Below are positions 8,894 to 17,056 of a stretch of DNA of 64,000 nucleotides, piece by piece; positions within the stretch are counted from its first letter, which is position 1, and every line of letters begins with the position of its first letter. The translations under genes were made by a program, and so were the position numbers. The stretch is from positions 186,001 to 250,000 of the forward strand of contig NZ_JAUSVO010000007.1 of NCBI RefSeq assembly GCF_030814715.1, given 5' to 3'. The stretch is from Kaistia dalseonensis. GTDB taxonomy: Bacteria; Pseudomonadota; Alphaproteobacteria; Rhizobiales; Kaistiaceae. Below the pieces are notes generated by a model. That model was not told the origin of the DNA, made no database searches, and was given only the letters and a program-made list of their open reading frames with translations.

Positions 8894-11245
8894 ATGAACG
8901 CGCCGCTCAAGACTGAGGACCGCTACCGCATAACCGGCATGGATTGTGCCGCCTGCGCCCGCAAGATCGACACGGCCGTCCGCCGCATCGACGGCGTGAC
9001 GGAGGTTTCGGTGTCGGCGACGGCCGGCACGATGACCGTCGAGCGCCATGTCGATGCCCGGGTCGATGAGAAGATCGCCGCGAGCGTCACCGGGCTCGGC
9101 TACGGCATCGCAGCGCTCAACCGCCAGTCGGTGCAGCCGGCCGCGCGACATGCGCATGACCATGATCACGCCGGACACAGCCATGAAGGTCACGACCACG
9201 ACCACGACCATGATCATGCCGGCCACGACCATGCGGGCCACGACCATGCGGGCCATGATCATTCCGGCCATGATCATTCCGGCCATGACCATGGCGGTCA
9301 TGAACACGGCCATGGTGAAGCAGGCGCCGCTTCCGCGATGCCGCAGGGCTTGCACGGCCATGATGACGGACCGGAAGATGGTCCCTGGTGGGCGTCGCCC
9401 AAGGCGCGGCTGACGCTCTTTGCCGGTTTGGCGATCGTGGCCGCGTTCATTGCCACGCGGGTGGCTCCGACGCTCGGGCATTGGCCTTTTGCCGTCGCCA
9501 TGCTGGTCGGACTGGTGCCGATCGCCCGCCGGGCTTTCGCGGCGGCGCGCTACGGCACGCCGTTCTCGATCGAGACGCTGATGACGATCGCGGCCGTCGG
9601 CGCGGTCCTGATCGGTGCGAGCGAGGAGGCGGCCATGGTCGTCTTCCTGTTCCTGATCGGCGAAATGCTGGAGGGCGCTGCGGCCCGGCGCGCGCGCTCG
9701 AGCATTCGCGGCCTGGCGCAGCTCCTGCCCGAAAAGGCGCTGCTGGAAACGGGCGGCGGCACGCGTGAGGTTGAAGCCTCGGCGCTTTCGCGTGACGCCA
9801 TCATCCAGGTTCGCCCCGGCGACCGGATCGCCGCCGACGGCATCATCCTCAGCGGCGAAAGCGCCATCGACGAAGCCCCGGTGACGGGCGAGAGCGTCCC
9901 GAAGCGCAAGGGCGTCGGCGACAGCGTCTTTGCCGGCACGATCAACACCGACGCCGTGCTGCGCGTGAAGGTCACGGCGGTTGCCTCCGACAACACGATC
10001 GCGCGCATCGTTCGGCTGGTGGAGGAAGCTCAGGAAGCCAAGGCGCCGATGGAGCGGTTCATCGACCGCTTCTCGCGCTGGTACACGCCGGGCGTGCTGG
10101 TGGTCGGCGCCCTGGTCGCGATCCTGCCGCCGCTGCTCACGGGCGCGTCCTGGGACGAGTGGATCTATAAGGGCCTCGCCATCCTGCTGATCGGCTGCCC
10201 CTGCGCACTGGTCATCTCGACGCCGGCCGCAATTGCCGCCGGCCTCGCTTCCGGCGCGCGCCAGGGCCTCTTGATGAAGGGCGGTGGCGTGCTTGAGGCG
10301 CTCGCCCATATCACGCGCATCGCCTTCGACAAGACCGGCACGCTGACGCTCGGCACGCCTGTCGTGAGCGATGTCGCCGCGTTCGACACGAGCGAAGCCG
10401 ACGTGCTGGCGCTCGCCGCATCGATCGAGACCGGCTCCAACCATCCGCTCGCCCGCGCCATTCTGGCGAAGGCCGCCGAATCGGGCGTGGCGATCCCGCT
10501 CGCAAGCGATATCGCTGCCGTCGCGGGCAAGGGCATGCGCGGCCGCGTCGATGGCCGCGACATCTTCCTCGGCTCGCTCGCTGCGATCGCCGACCTGGCC
10601 GCGTCGACGCCTGAGCAGGCGGCGTTGGCTGCGGCGTGGTCGGACGAGGGCAAGAGCGTATCGGCGCTCACGGTCGATGGCCGCCTGATCGGCCTCGTCG
10701 CGATGCGCGATGGTCCGCGCCCCGATGCGAAGCCCGCTCTGCGCGAGCTCGCGGCGCTCGGCGTGAAGCCGATCATGCTGACGGGCGATAATGCTCGTGC
10801 GGCGAATTCAGTCGGCGCCGATCTCGGCATCGAGGTGCGCGCCGGGCTGATGCCGGAGGACAAGCAGCGCATCATCCTGGAATTGCAGGCCGGTGGCGTG
10901 CGTGTCGCCAAGGTCGGCGACGGCATCAACGATGCCCCGGCGCTGGCGGCTGCCGATGTCGGCATCGCCATGGGCGGCGGCACGGATGTGGCGCTGGAGA
11001 CGGCCGATGCCGCGATCCTCAACAACAGGGTCGGCGACGTGGCGCGGCTGATCCGCCTGTCGCGGCGGACGATGCGCAAGATCCACCAGAACATCGCCAT
11101 CGCGCTCGGCCTGAAGGCGGTGTTCCTGGTGACGACGATCCTCGGCATCACCGGCCTCTGGCCTGCGATCCTCGCCGATACCGGCGCGACGGTGCTGGTC
11201 ACGATCAATGCGCTGACGCTGCTCGCGCCGCGCAAGGGGGGCTGA
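8894..11245 (+). CDS. zntA: Zn/Cd/Pb-translocating P1B-type ATPase
   Basis: A 783-aa heavy-metal P-type ATPase. An N-terminal HMA domain carries GMDCAAC (Cys18, Cys21). Residues about 85-145 form an extended His/Asp-rich stretch made of GHDH-type pentapeptide repeats, an extra metal-binding region. Then come eight membrane helices with CPC (435-437), the phosphorylated Asp479 in DKTGTLT, TGES, the HP motif in SNHPLA, GDGINDAPAL, and a last-helix DTGATVLVTINALTLL that marks the P1B-2 (zinc/cadmium/lead) class. It pumps these ions out of the cytosol. Start ATG 8894 follows GAGG. Divergent regulator and MerR-type promoter lie directly upstream. Confidence 0.93.
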   Translation: MNAPLKTEDRYRITGMDCAACARKIDTAVRRIDGVTEVSVSATAGTMTVERHVDARVDEKIAASVTGLGYGIAALNRQSVQPAARHAHDHDHAGHSHEGHDHDHDHDHAGHDHAGHDHAGHDHSGHDHSGHDHGGHEHGHGEAGAASAMPQGLHGHDDGPEDGPWWASPKARLTLFAGLAIVAAFIATRVAPTLGHWPFAVAMLVGLVPIARRAFAAARYGTPFSIETLMTIAAVGAVLIGASEEAAMVVFLFLIGEMLEGAAARRARSSIRGLAQLLPEKALLETGGGTREVEASALSRDAIIQVRPGDRIAADGIILSGESAIDEAPVTGESVPKRKGVGDSVFAGTINTDAVLRVKVTAVASDNTIARIVRLVEEAQEAKAPMERFIDRFSRWYTPGVLVVGALVAILPPLLTGASWDEWIYKGLAILLIGCPCALVISTPAAIAAGLASGARQGLLMKGGGVLEALAHITRIAFDKTGTLTLGTPVVSDVAAFDTSEADVLALAASIETGSNHPLARAILAKAAESGVAIPLASDIAAVAGKGMRGRVDGRDIFLGSLAAIADLAASTPEQAALAAAWSDEGKSVSALTVDGRLIGLVAMRDGPRPDAKPALRELAALGVKPIMLTGDNARAANSVGADLGIEVRAGLMPEDKQRIILELQAGGVRVAKVGDGINDAPALAAADVGIAMGGGTDVALETADAAILNNRVGDVARLIRLSRRTMRKIHQNIAIALGLKAVFLVTTILGITGLWPAILADTGATVLVTINALTLLAPRKGG
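9153..9320 (+). repeat. Tandem repeat coding the His-rich segment of the ATPase
   Basis: About 170 bp of imperfect tandem repeats with a 15-bp period (for example GGCCATGATCATTCC twice) encode pentapeptides of the form GHDHA/GHDHS. The repeats are in frame and lie between the HMA domain and the first membrane helix. Length variation by 15-bp slippage would add or remove one metal-binding unit without breaking the frame. Confidence 0.8.
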
Positions 11246-11306
11246 TCCGCCCAGCTCGGGGGAATCCCTATTGCCTTTATGAATCAAAGAGATTCAATTT
11301 TGAGGC

Positions 11307-12026
11307 ATGCATGATTCGTTCGACCATGATGATCCGCGGGACGGAAAATCGATCATCTTTCGGGTGATCGAAGGTCTGTCCGTGGTCGCTTTCCTCGCTG
11401 CGATCGTCGTCTGGCAGAGCGACGGGACGCGGCAGGCGGCCGGCCGGTTCGTCGCCTCCTTCCGATCCGAAGCCCCGGCCGAGCCCGATCGCGGCGAATC
11501 GCCCATCATCGTGGCCGGCGATACGCGCCCCGTCCGCACCATCGATCTCAGCCGTGACGGCACGGAATCGGGCGTCGATCCGGTTCGGACCGGATCGATC
11601 GTGCCGCCATCGGCCTTTGCCATTGCGCGGTTGAAGGGCTGGGTCTCGGCCTGCGACAGCGACAAGGCGACATTCTGCACCGCTTCGCAGAGCTTGAGCG
11701 CTGAAAGCGACCCGGCGATCGAGACGTCATGGACGATCGAGAAGAGCCCGGAAGGCCTTGTCGGCGTATGGACCGTCCCGACCGACGTGCTGATCGATCG
11801 CGGCATGACGTTGATCGTCGGCGACGGCACGCCCAAGACGGTGCCCTACGCCTCCTGCGGCGCGGCATCCTGCAAGGTGCGCGCGAAGCTCGCGCCGAAC
11901 TTCATCGGCCTGCTGCGCGGTTCGAAGCGGATCGCGACCGAGATCATGCTCAGGAACGGCCGCGTCATCACCTTCGATTTCAGCCGCAAGGGCCTGCCGG
12001 AAGCGCTGGAAAAGCTCGGCGTCTGA
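11307..12026 (+). CDS. Invasion-associated locus B (IalB) family protein
   Basis: A 239-aa protein with one N-terminal membrane anchor (VIEGLSVVAFLAAIVVW, residues about 19-36), a variable linker, and a C-terminal IalB domain (about residues 105-235). The domain has the typical GWVSACD start and the YASCGAASCKVRAKL and FIGLLRGSKRIA segments with paired cysteines likely disulfide-bonded in the periplasm. IalB was named from Bartonella invasion, but homologues are widespread in free-living rhizobia, so no virulence role is implied. It follows the ATPase by 61 bp but shares no obvious function. Confidence 0.85.
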   Translation: MHDSFDHDDPRDGKSIIFRVIEGLSVVAFLAAIVVWQSDGTRQAAGRFVASFRSEAPAEPDRGESPIIVAGDTRPVRTIDLSRDGTESGVDPVRTGSIVPPSAFAIARLKGWVSACDSDKATFCTASQSLSAESDPAIETSWTIEKSPEGLVGVWTVPTDVLIDRGMTLIVGDGTPKTVPYASCGAASCKVRAKLAPNFIGLLRGSKRIATEIMLRNGRVITFDFSRKGLPEALEKLGV

Positions 12027-12313
12027 GCCGGGCTGCGCCGCGAATCTTCAACGACAGAGACCGGCGGCCCATCCGCCGCCGAAGCGGGACACGCATCTGG
12101 ACGGGCGAATCCCGTCATCGGCCGAATCCGGTCCGATATTCATGCGCGGTGTGCGAGGGGGCCCGTCAGAGGCAAATCCGACGCTTTGCGCGTAACCAAT
12201 CACGGCACGCAGTCACGAGTTTGATCAGGAAAAAAATGCTTTACCAGCTCAACGGCGGCGCGGCGGGCTTCTGTCGGGAAACTGTCAAACGACAGCTAGA
12301 AGACTAGAACCAT

Positions 12314-12390
12314 TGGTCGGAGTGGCAGGATTTGAACCTGCGACCCCGTCGTCCCGAACGACGTGCGCTACCAGGCTGCGCTACACTCCG
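12314..12390 (-). tRNA. tRNA-Pro (CGG)
   Basis: The minus strand folds as a complete 77-nt tRNA including encoded CCA (12314-12316). The acceptor stem is CGGAGTG/CACTCCG. The anticodon stem-loop is CGTCG-TTCGGGA-CGACG with anticodon CGG. The T-loop reads GGTTCAAATCC. Anticodon CGG reads the CCG proline codon. Confidence 0.96.
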
Positions 12391-12536
12391 TGACCAGCGG
12401 TGAGGCGGGTTATAGCGATGCACTTGCAGGACCGCAAGCACCGAATGTTAGCCTGTGGAGAACCTTGCGGCCGTTGCGGGCGAAACGCCGAACGGCTATA
12501 GGACGGTCGCTGCGGCGCGTTCGACGCGCCGGCTGT

Positions 12537-12611
12537 TGGGGCGTCGCCAAGCGGTAAGGCAGCGGTTTTTGGTACCGCCATTCGGAGGTTCGAATCCTCC
12601 CGCCCCAGCCA
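12537..12611 (+). tRNA. tRNA-Gln (UUG)
   Basis: A complete 75-nt tRNA with encoded CCA (12609-12611). The acceptor stem is TGGGGCG/CGCCCCA, the anticodon stem-loop GCGGT-TTTTGGT-ACCGC gives anticodon TTG, and the T-arm is GGAGGTTCGAATCCTCC. Eight Ts follow directly after the CCA and may serve as its termination signal. The accessory segment described at 12612-13881 begins at this 3' end, a usual integration point for mobile DNA. Confidence 0.96.
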
Positions 12612-13142
12612 TTTTTTTTGAAAGAAAATTAAAGCAATAACTTATACGACCACTTGGACCTGAAAATTGGTCCAGTGTGTAACAGTCGTGTGGGTGTCAC
12701 GCATAAGGCGATTTGGTCGATAGTGCGGCACTGTACGGGTTGCCCTACTAGCCGTGAGTGCCATTGCAACTGGTTGGAACGGTAAGCGTCGGACGTTCGT
12801 TGCCTCACTAAGTAACAAGGCTATGCACGGCCTTTGCAGCGGTGGACATCGCCAAATGCATGAGCGATCCGCAGCACGTAAGCGCAAAGACACAGCTCGC
12901 TGACAAGACGGTTAGCGAGCGTCAGTGGGAAAGCACGAAATTACACGCATATGTGCTGAGTGTGCCGAGTGAGCGTTGAACGCAATAGACGCATTGAAGC
13001 GCCGAAGTGCATTGTCGACGTCAAACGTGTTGAACGCGTATGAGTGTTTGTGCATTGTAAATGTCGCACATATATGTGGGACACAATCGACACCGACAAG
13101 GTCGGGTTCGCTCTACGAGTTTGAATCACCAAGGAGGGTGAA
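12612..13142 (+). other. 530-bp gene-free stretch beside tRNA-Gln with a candidate promoter/operator
   Basis: No convincing coding region is seen: the open frames here are Arg/Ser/Thr-rich shadows. Base composition is visibly more A+T-rich than the flanking genes. Near the right end, a perfect 12-bp palindrome CACATATATGTG (13067-13078) overlaps a possible -10 box TATATG (13071-13076) that lies 17 bp after TTGTGC (13048-13053). The short word GTTGAACGC occurs twice (near 12972 and 13028). No integrase remnant or duplicated tRNA end was found. Confidence 0.5.
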
Positions 13143-13310
13143 ATGAGCGAAGCGGAAATCAGAGATCTGATCGCTGCGCTGCGACGCGCGGCTGATGAGG
13201 CGAAGACGCCGGAAGCAGCTCGCGCAGTGCTGCGCAGAGAAGGTGTGATTGACGAACACGGTGATTTCACTGAACCCTTTCGCGTGCCCGCTGATCTAGC
13301 AATTGCATAA
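13143..13310 (+). CDS. 55-aa partner protein of the ART-like gene (candidate antitoxin)
   Basis: A short gene with a very strong ribosome-binding site (AAGGAGG just before GTGAAATG). The product, beginning MSEAEIRDLIAALRRAADE, is a short helical N-terminal half (residues 1-32) followed by REGVIDEHGDFTEPFR, a small hairpin-like segment ending in a basic residue, and a hydrophobic tail. It is too short for most gene callers. Its last eight bases overlap the next gene's TTG start, so the two are translationally coupled. Such a small first gene before a putative toxin is the usual layout of toxin-antitoxin operons. Its role as antitoxin is inference. The gene itself is well supported by its ribosome-binding site. 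Confidence 0.7.
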   Translation: MSEAEIRDLIAALRRAADEAKTPEAARAVLRREGVIDEHGDFTEPFRVPADLAIA

Positions 13311-13881
13311 ACTCTCCACGACATTCGTTCTCGGATATCATGGATGTGACAAGGCGGTCGGCGAGGCGCTGCTGAACGGCGAACCGTTTAAGAAAAGCGC
13401 AAATGAATGGGATTGGCTAGGCCACGGAATTTATTTCTGGGAAGCCAATCCCGCTCGTGCGCTTGAATTCGCCAAGGAACAGCAAACTCGCAAGCTCGCA
13501 AGAGGCGAGCGGTTCGACGAGCCGTTTGTCGTCGGAGCGGTGGTCGATCTCGGCTATTGTCTAGACTTCATGTCGAGCATGGCAGAGGATGCATTGCTTG
13601 CAGCCTATCAGTCGTACCGGGAAATTTCAGAGACAGCCCGCATCCCTCTTCCAGAAAATGTAGGTGGAAGTGATAAGCTGCAGCGAAATCTCGATTGCGC
13701 CGTAGTAAATCACCTGATCGACATCCAGCGAAGTCGTGGACGCCCTCTCGATACAGTTCGCGCGGTTTTCGTCGAGGGTAAAGAAATCTACCAAGAGGCC
13801 GGGTTTCGTCGCAAAACACATATCCAGATCAGCGTAATCAATCCGGATTGCATCAAGGGCGTCTTTAGACTTCCAACTTGA
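13303..13881 (+). CDS. Putative ADP-ribosyltransferase-fold protein (candidate toxin)
   Basis: A 192-aa cytosolic protein starting at TTG 13303 inside the end of the 55-aa gene. Its N-terminal half strikingly follows the PARP/ART pattern: GYHGCD (His13), then about 30 residues later WLGHGIYFWEANPARALEFA (Tyr44), comparable with H-G and GKGIYF plus the following helix of PARP-type domains. Near the C-terminus, RRKTHIQISVINPDCIKGVF has the look of the strand that carries the third catalytic residue. Here Gln175 stands where a Glu would be expected. I recall uncharacterised homologues in rhizobia and other bacteria with the same YHG and GIYFWE words. The gene is secure. Fold and toxin role are inference. 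Confidence 0.7.
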   Translation: MHKLSTTFVLGYHGCDKAVGEALLNGEPFKKSANEWDWLGHGIYFWEANPARALEFAKEQQTRKLARGERFDEPFVVGAVVDLGYCLDFMSSMAEDALLAAYQSYREISETARIPLPENVGGSDKLQRNLDCAVVNHLIDIQRSRGRPLDTVRAVFVEGKEIYQEAGFRRKTHIQISVINPDCIKGVFRLPT

Positions 13882-13941
13882 CGCCTGCTCGTGGTCGCCC
13901 GTGGAGCCTGATCGTCCATCCGTCTCGCGCTAACCGGCGGC

Positions 13942-15126
13942 CTACTGGCTCTTGATGATTCGGATGGGGGCGCCGAGCACTGTGAGCGGCAGCGTCACCA
14001 CGCCCTGGACGGTGGTCGCGACCTTGCCGCTCTCCGATCCGTGGGACAGCGCTTCGTCGGATATGCCTTCCCTCAATATGGGCAGGAGTTCGGGCGCCGC
14101 CTCGGCGAGCTGCGCGAACTTGCCGTGATTGGAGGCGTCGAGCGCTTTCATGTCGGAGAGATCGATGACGGTCGCGCCGAGTGCCGCCAGCTCGTTCTCG
14201 TCGGAGTTCGAGCCAAGGCGCTCGCGGTCGCCCGCGATGAGCTTGGAGAAGCCCAGGGCGTTGTCGTCCTTCGAAAGCACCACGAAGAACGGCTGCTGCA
14301 GTTTGCCGAACCGGCGCATCTGCGACTTGAAGACATCCATATCGATATCGGGGGCGGCCAGGATGACCCAGCCGAGCTTTTGCGGATTCGCCAGCTTCCC
14401 CGAGATCTTGATCTGGCGCAGCGCTTCGACAGCGACCCAGTTGCCCATGGAGTGGGCGAGGATATCGACCGATTCGGCATGGCTGGCGAAAACGAGCCTG
14501 ATCGTGCGTTCCAGATCGTCTCGTGCGGCCGTGGCGCTGTTCAAGTCGTAGACATAGCCGGCCACTTTCCCGCGTGAGGCCCAGGTGAACAGCACGGGCA
14601 CGTCGGGAGTGCGTGAATCATGGTCGATCTGGGCAAAGCGAAAGATCGCCTCGGCGAACATGGTGTTGTAGCCGTGCACGAAGATCAGGACGCTCCGGCT
14701 GCCGCGCGGGCGCTTGTCGATCTGCGCATTGAGACGGTCGACGAATGCCTTGTCGCTGTCGAACAGCTCGGCATCGCGCACGACGAAGCTCTTCTCGGGG
14801 TTTCCTGGCGGGCTGGAGGGCCATTCGATCTCTCCCGCCTTGTGGTTGGGCGGGATCGAGACCTTCATGGATGCGAAGCTCAAGACGTCCGAACGCTCGC
14901 CGTTGAAATAGGTGCCCGGCCTTGCATCCGCTTCCCGCGTGGTCGCCACGAGCATCGTGACATCGCGGCCGCCCGGCTCGCTCATGGCGACCGGGATGAG
15001 AAAGCCCGATTCCGGCCGGCTGGCGCAGGCGGAGAGAAGTGTCGCCGCCGCCAGGAGGGCGACCATGCCAAGCATGGCTCGATAGCATCGGAAGGGTTTG
15101 AGCACCGCGGTGGAACTCCAGAACAT
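13942..15126 (-). CDS. DUF900 alpha/beta-hydrolase lipoprotein
   Basis: A 394-aa protein with a lipoprotein signal (LLAAATLLSAC lipobox), so it is probably anchored by its lipidated cysteine. The body is a DUF900-type alpha/beta hydrolase: LIFVHGYNTMF (oxyanion region), DILAHSMGNWVAVEAL (nucleophile elbow with Ser), FVVLSKDDNALGFS (likely Asp) and DASNHGKFA (likely His), so the triad appears complete. Substrate is unknown. The frame is open to 15195. ATG 15126 gives a signal peptide with a basic N-region (KPFRCYR), whereas ATG 15075 would lack it. No strong ribosome-binding site decides. Confidence 0.85.
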   Translation of the reverse strand: MFWSSTAVLKPFRCYRAMLGMVALLAAATLLSACASRPESGFLIPVAMSEPGGRDVTMLVATTREADARPGTYFNGERSDVLSFASMKVSIPPNHKAGEIEWPSSPPGNPEKSFVVRDAELFDSDKAFVDRLNAQIDKRPRGSRSVLIFVHGYNTMFAEAIFRFAQIDHDSRTPDVPVLFTWASRGKVAGYVYDLNSATAARDDLERTIRLVFASHAESVDILAHSMGNWVAVEALRQIKISGKLANPQKLGWVILAAPDIDMDVFKSQMRRFGKLQQPFFVVLSKDDNALGFSKLIAGDRERLGSNSDENELAALGATVIDLSDMKALDASNHGKFAQLAEAAPELLPILREGISDEALSHGSESGKVATTVQGVVTLPLTVLGAPIRIIKSQ

Positions 15127-15311
15127 GGCCGTATGCGATGCCAGCAGGCTATCAAATCGCTCGGTTTGCTCGCATTTCGGTCGCTCCGAGTCCATGACAA
15201 ACTGGCGTGCGCCGCGTGAACCCCCGGGAATGGCGGATGCGGCAAACCGGAACCGCCATTCGGGGCGCCCGCTCGCTTCTGCGCCCCGAACGGCCTTGGA
15301 CCCGCCGTGCC

Positions 15312-16967
15312 TTACGTCGCCTCGAACAGGCGGGAGACGACGGCCTGGGCGTCGCTCTGGATCTGCTTCAGGTGCTCGGCGCTGCGAAAGCTCTCGGCAT
15401 AGATCTTGTAGACTTCCTCCGTGCCCGAGGGACGCGCCGCGAACCAGCCATTGCTGGCGACGACCTTGATGCCGCCGATCGGCTCGTCATTGCCGGGCGC
15501 CCGCGCAAGCCGCGCGACGACTGGCTCGCCGGCCAGTTCCTCGGCGTCGATCAGCGACGGGTCGAGCTTGGCGAGGCGTGCTTTCTGCTCGACGGAAGCC
15601 GGCGCGTCGATGCGCGCATAGAAGGATTGACCGAGATCGGCGGTCGCTTCCGCATAGACCTGACTCGGGTCCTTGCCGGTGCGCGCGGTCATCTCGGCCG
15701 CGAGCAGGCCCATGATCAGCCCGTCCTTGTCGGTCGTCCAGACGGACCCGTCGCGACGCAGGAAGGAAGCGCCGGCGCTCTCCTCGCCGCCAAAGGCGAG
15801 CGACCCATCCACGAGGCCCTTGCTAAACCATTTGAACCCGACGGGGACCTCGACGAGCTTCCGGCCCAGCTTGGCGACGACGCGATCGATCATGCCGCTG
15901 GAGACGATCGTCTTGCCGAAGGCGCTTTCGGGGCTCCAGTCGGGCCGGTTGGCGCAGAGATAGGCGATCGAGGCTGCGAGGAACGCATTCGGGTTCATCA
16001 GCCCGCCCGATGGCGTCACGATGCCGTGCCGGTCCGCGTCGGTATCATTGGCGAAGGCGACGTCGAACGTGTCGCGCATGGCGATGAGCGGCGCCATCGC
16101 ATAGGGCGAGGAGCAATCCATGCGGATCTTGCCGTCCCAATCCGCTGTCATGAAGCTGAAGGTCGGGTCCACGACATCGTTCACGACGGTCGCGTCGATC
16201 TTGTAGCGCTCGATGGCGGGTTCCCAATAGCGCACGGCCGCGCCGCCGAGCGGATCGATGCCGACGCGCACGCTGGCCGAGCGGATGGCCTCCATGTCGA
16301 CGACCTGCGCGAGGTCGCTCACATAGGGGGTGATGTAGTCATAGGGATGGATGCAGGCCGCCTTGCGGGCTCGCGCATAGGGCAGCCGCAACACGCCCTC
16401 GAGATTGGCGGCCAGGAAGTCGTTGGCCGCCTTGCCGATCCAGCCGGTGACGTCGACATCGGCCGGGCCGCCATTGGTCGGGTTGTATTTGAAGCCGCCT
16501 TCGTCGGGCGGATTGTGCGAGGGGCTGATGACGATGCCGTCGGCGAGCCCTTCTGTTCGACCGCGATTATAGGTCAGGATCGCATGCGAAATGACCGGCG
16601 TCGGCGTGTAGCCGCCATGCTCGTCGATCATGGTCTCGACGCCGTTCGCGGCCAGCACCTCGATGGCCGATGTGAGCGCAGCCTCCGAGAGGGCATGGGT
16701 GTCCATGCCCAGGAAGAGCGGCCCGGTAATGCCGGCCTTGCGGCGATAGAGGCAGACGGCCTGGGTGATCGCGAGAATATGCGCTTCGTTGAAGGCGGCG
16801 GCAAAGGCCGAGCCGCGGTGGCCCGATGTGCCGAAGGCCACGCGCTGGGTGGCGATGGCGGGATCCGGCTTGAACGCGAAATAGGCTGTCATCAGCCGGG
16901 GAATATTGGCCAGCAGCGAGCGCGGTACCGGCTTCCCGGCCAGAGAATTGACAGTAGCTTCCGACAT
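15312..16967 (-). CDS. pgm: Phosphoglucomutase (alpha-D-glucose phosphate-specific)
   Basis: A 551-aa enzyme of the Escherichia coli Pgm type. It has RVAFGTSGHRGSA at the N-terminus, the phosphoserine loop VISPSHNPPDEGG, the metal-binding loop FANDTDADRHG, the sugar-binding FGGEESAGASFL and the phosphate-binding ARPSGTEEVYKIYAES. All catalytic parts are present. It interconverts glucose 1-phosphate and glucose 6-phosphate and so feeds glycogen and the UDP-glucose used by the polysaccharide locus downstream. Start ATG 16967 is fixed by GGAG six bases upstream. It is not in a glg operon here. Confidence 0.95.
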   Translation of the reverse strand: MSEATVNSLAGKPVPRSLLANIPRLMTAYFAFKPDPAIATQRVAFGTSGHRGSAFAAAFNEAHILAITQAVCLYRRKAGITGPLFLGMDTHALSEAALTSAIEVLAANGVETMIDEHGGYTPTPVISHAILTYNRGRTEGLADGIVISPSHNPPDEGGFKYNPTNGGPADVDVTGWIGKAANDFLAANLEGVLRLPYARARKAACIHPYDYITPYVSDLAQVVDMEAIRSASVRVGIDPLGGAAVRYWEPAIERYKIDATVVNDVVDPTFSFMTADWDGKIRMDCSSPYAMAPLIAMRDTFDVAFANDTDADRHGIVTPSGGLMNPNAFLAASIAYLCANRPDWSPESAFGKTIVSSGMIDRVVAKLGRKLVEVPVGFKWFSKGLVDGSLAFGGEESAGASFLRRDGSVWTTDKDGLIMGLLAAEMTARTGKDPSQVYAEATADLGQSFYARIDAPASVEQKARLAKLDPSLIDAEELAGEPVVARLARAPGNDEPIGGIKVVASNGWFAARPSGTEEVYKIYAESFRSAEHLKQIQSDAQAVVSRLFEAT

Positions 16968-17056
16968 TTGGTGCTCCGAGCGATCCGACAACGACGCGGA
17001 TATGGCGGATCATAATCCGCACCGCGTGTCATTGTCGTCACCGTTCCGGCGTCGCG

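Noticed and set aside
8834-10444. 536-codon minus-strand open frame
   Set aside because: Antisense to the metal ATPase; no domain recognised.
12236-12307. 23-codon frame with AGGA before its ATG
   Set aside because: Too short to support; no neighbours or repeats that suggest a leader peptide.
12941-13324. 127-codon minus-strand frame across the ART cassette promoter
   Set aside because: Ser/Thr/Arg-rich, antisense to the well-supported 55-aa gene, no ribosome-binding site.
15207-17015. 602-codon plus-strand open frame
   Set aside because: Antisense to phosphoglucomutase, which has all its active-site motifs.
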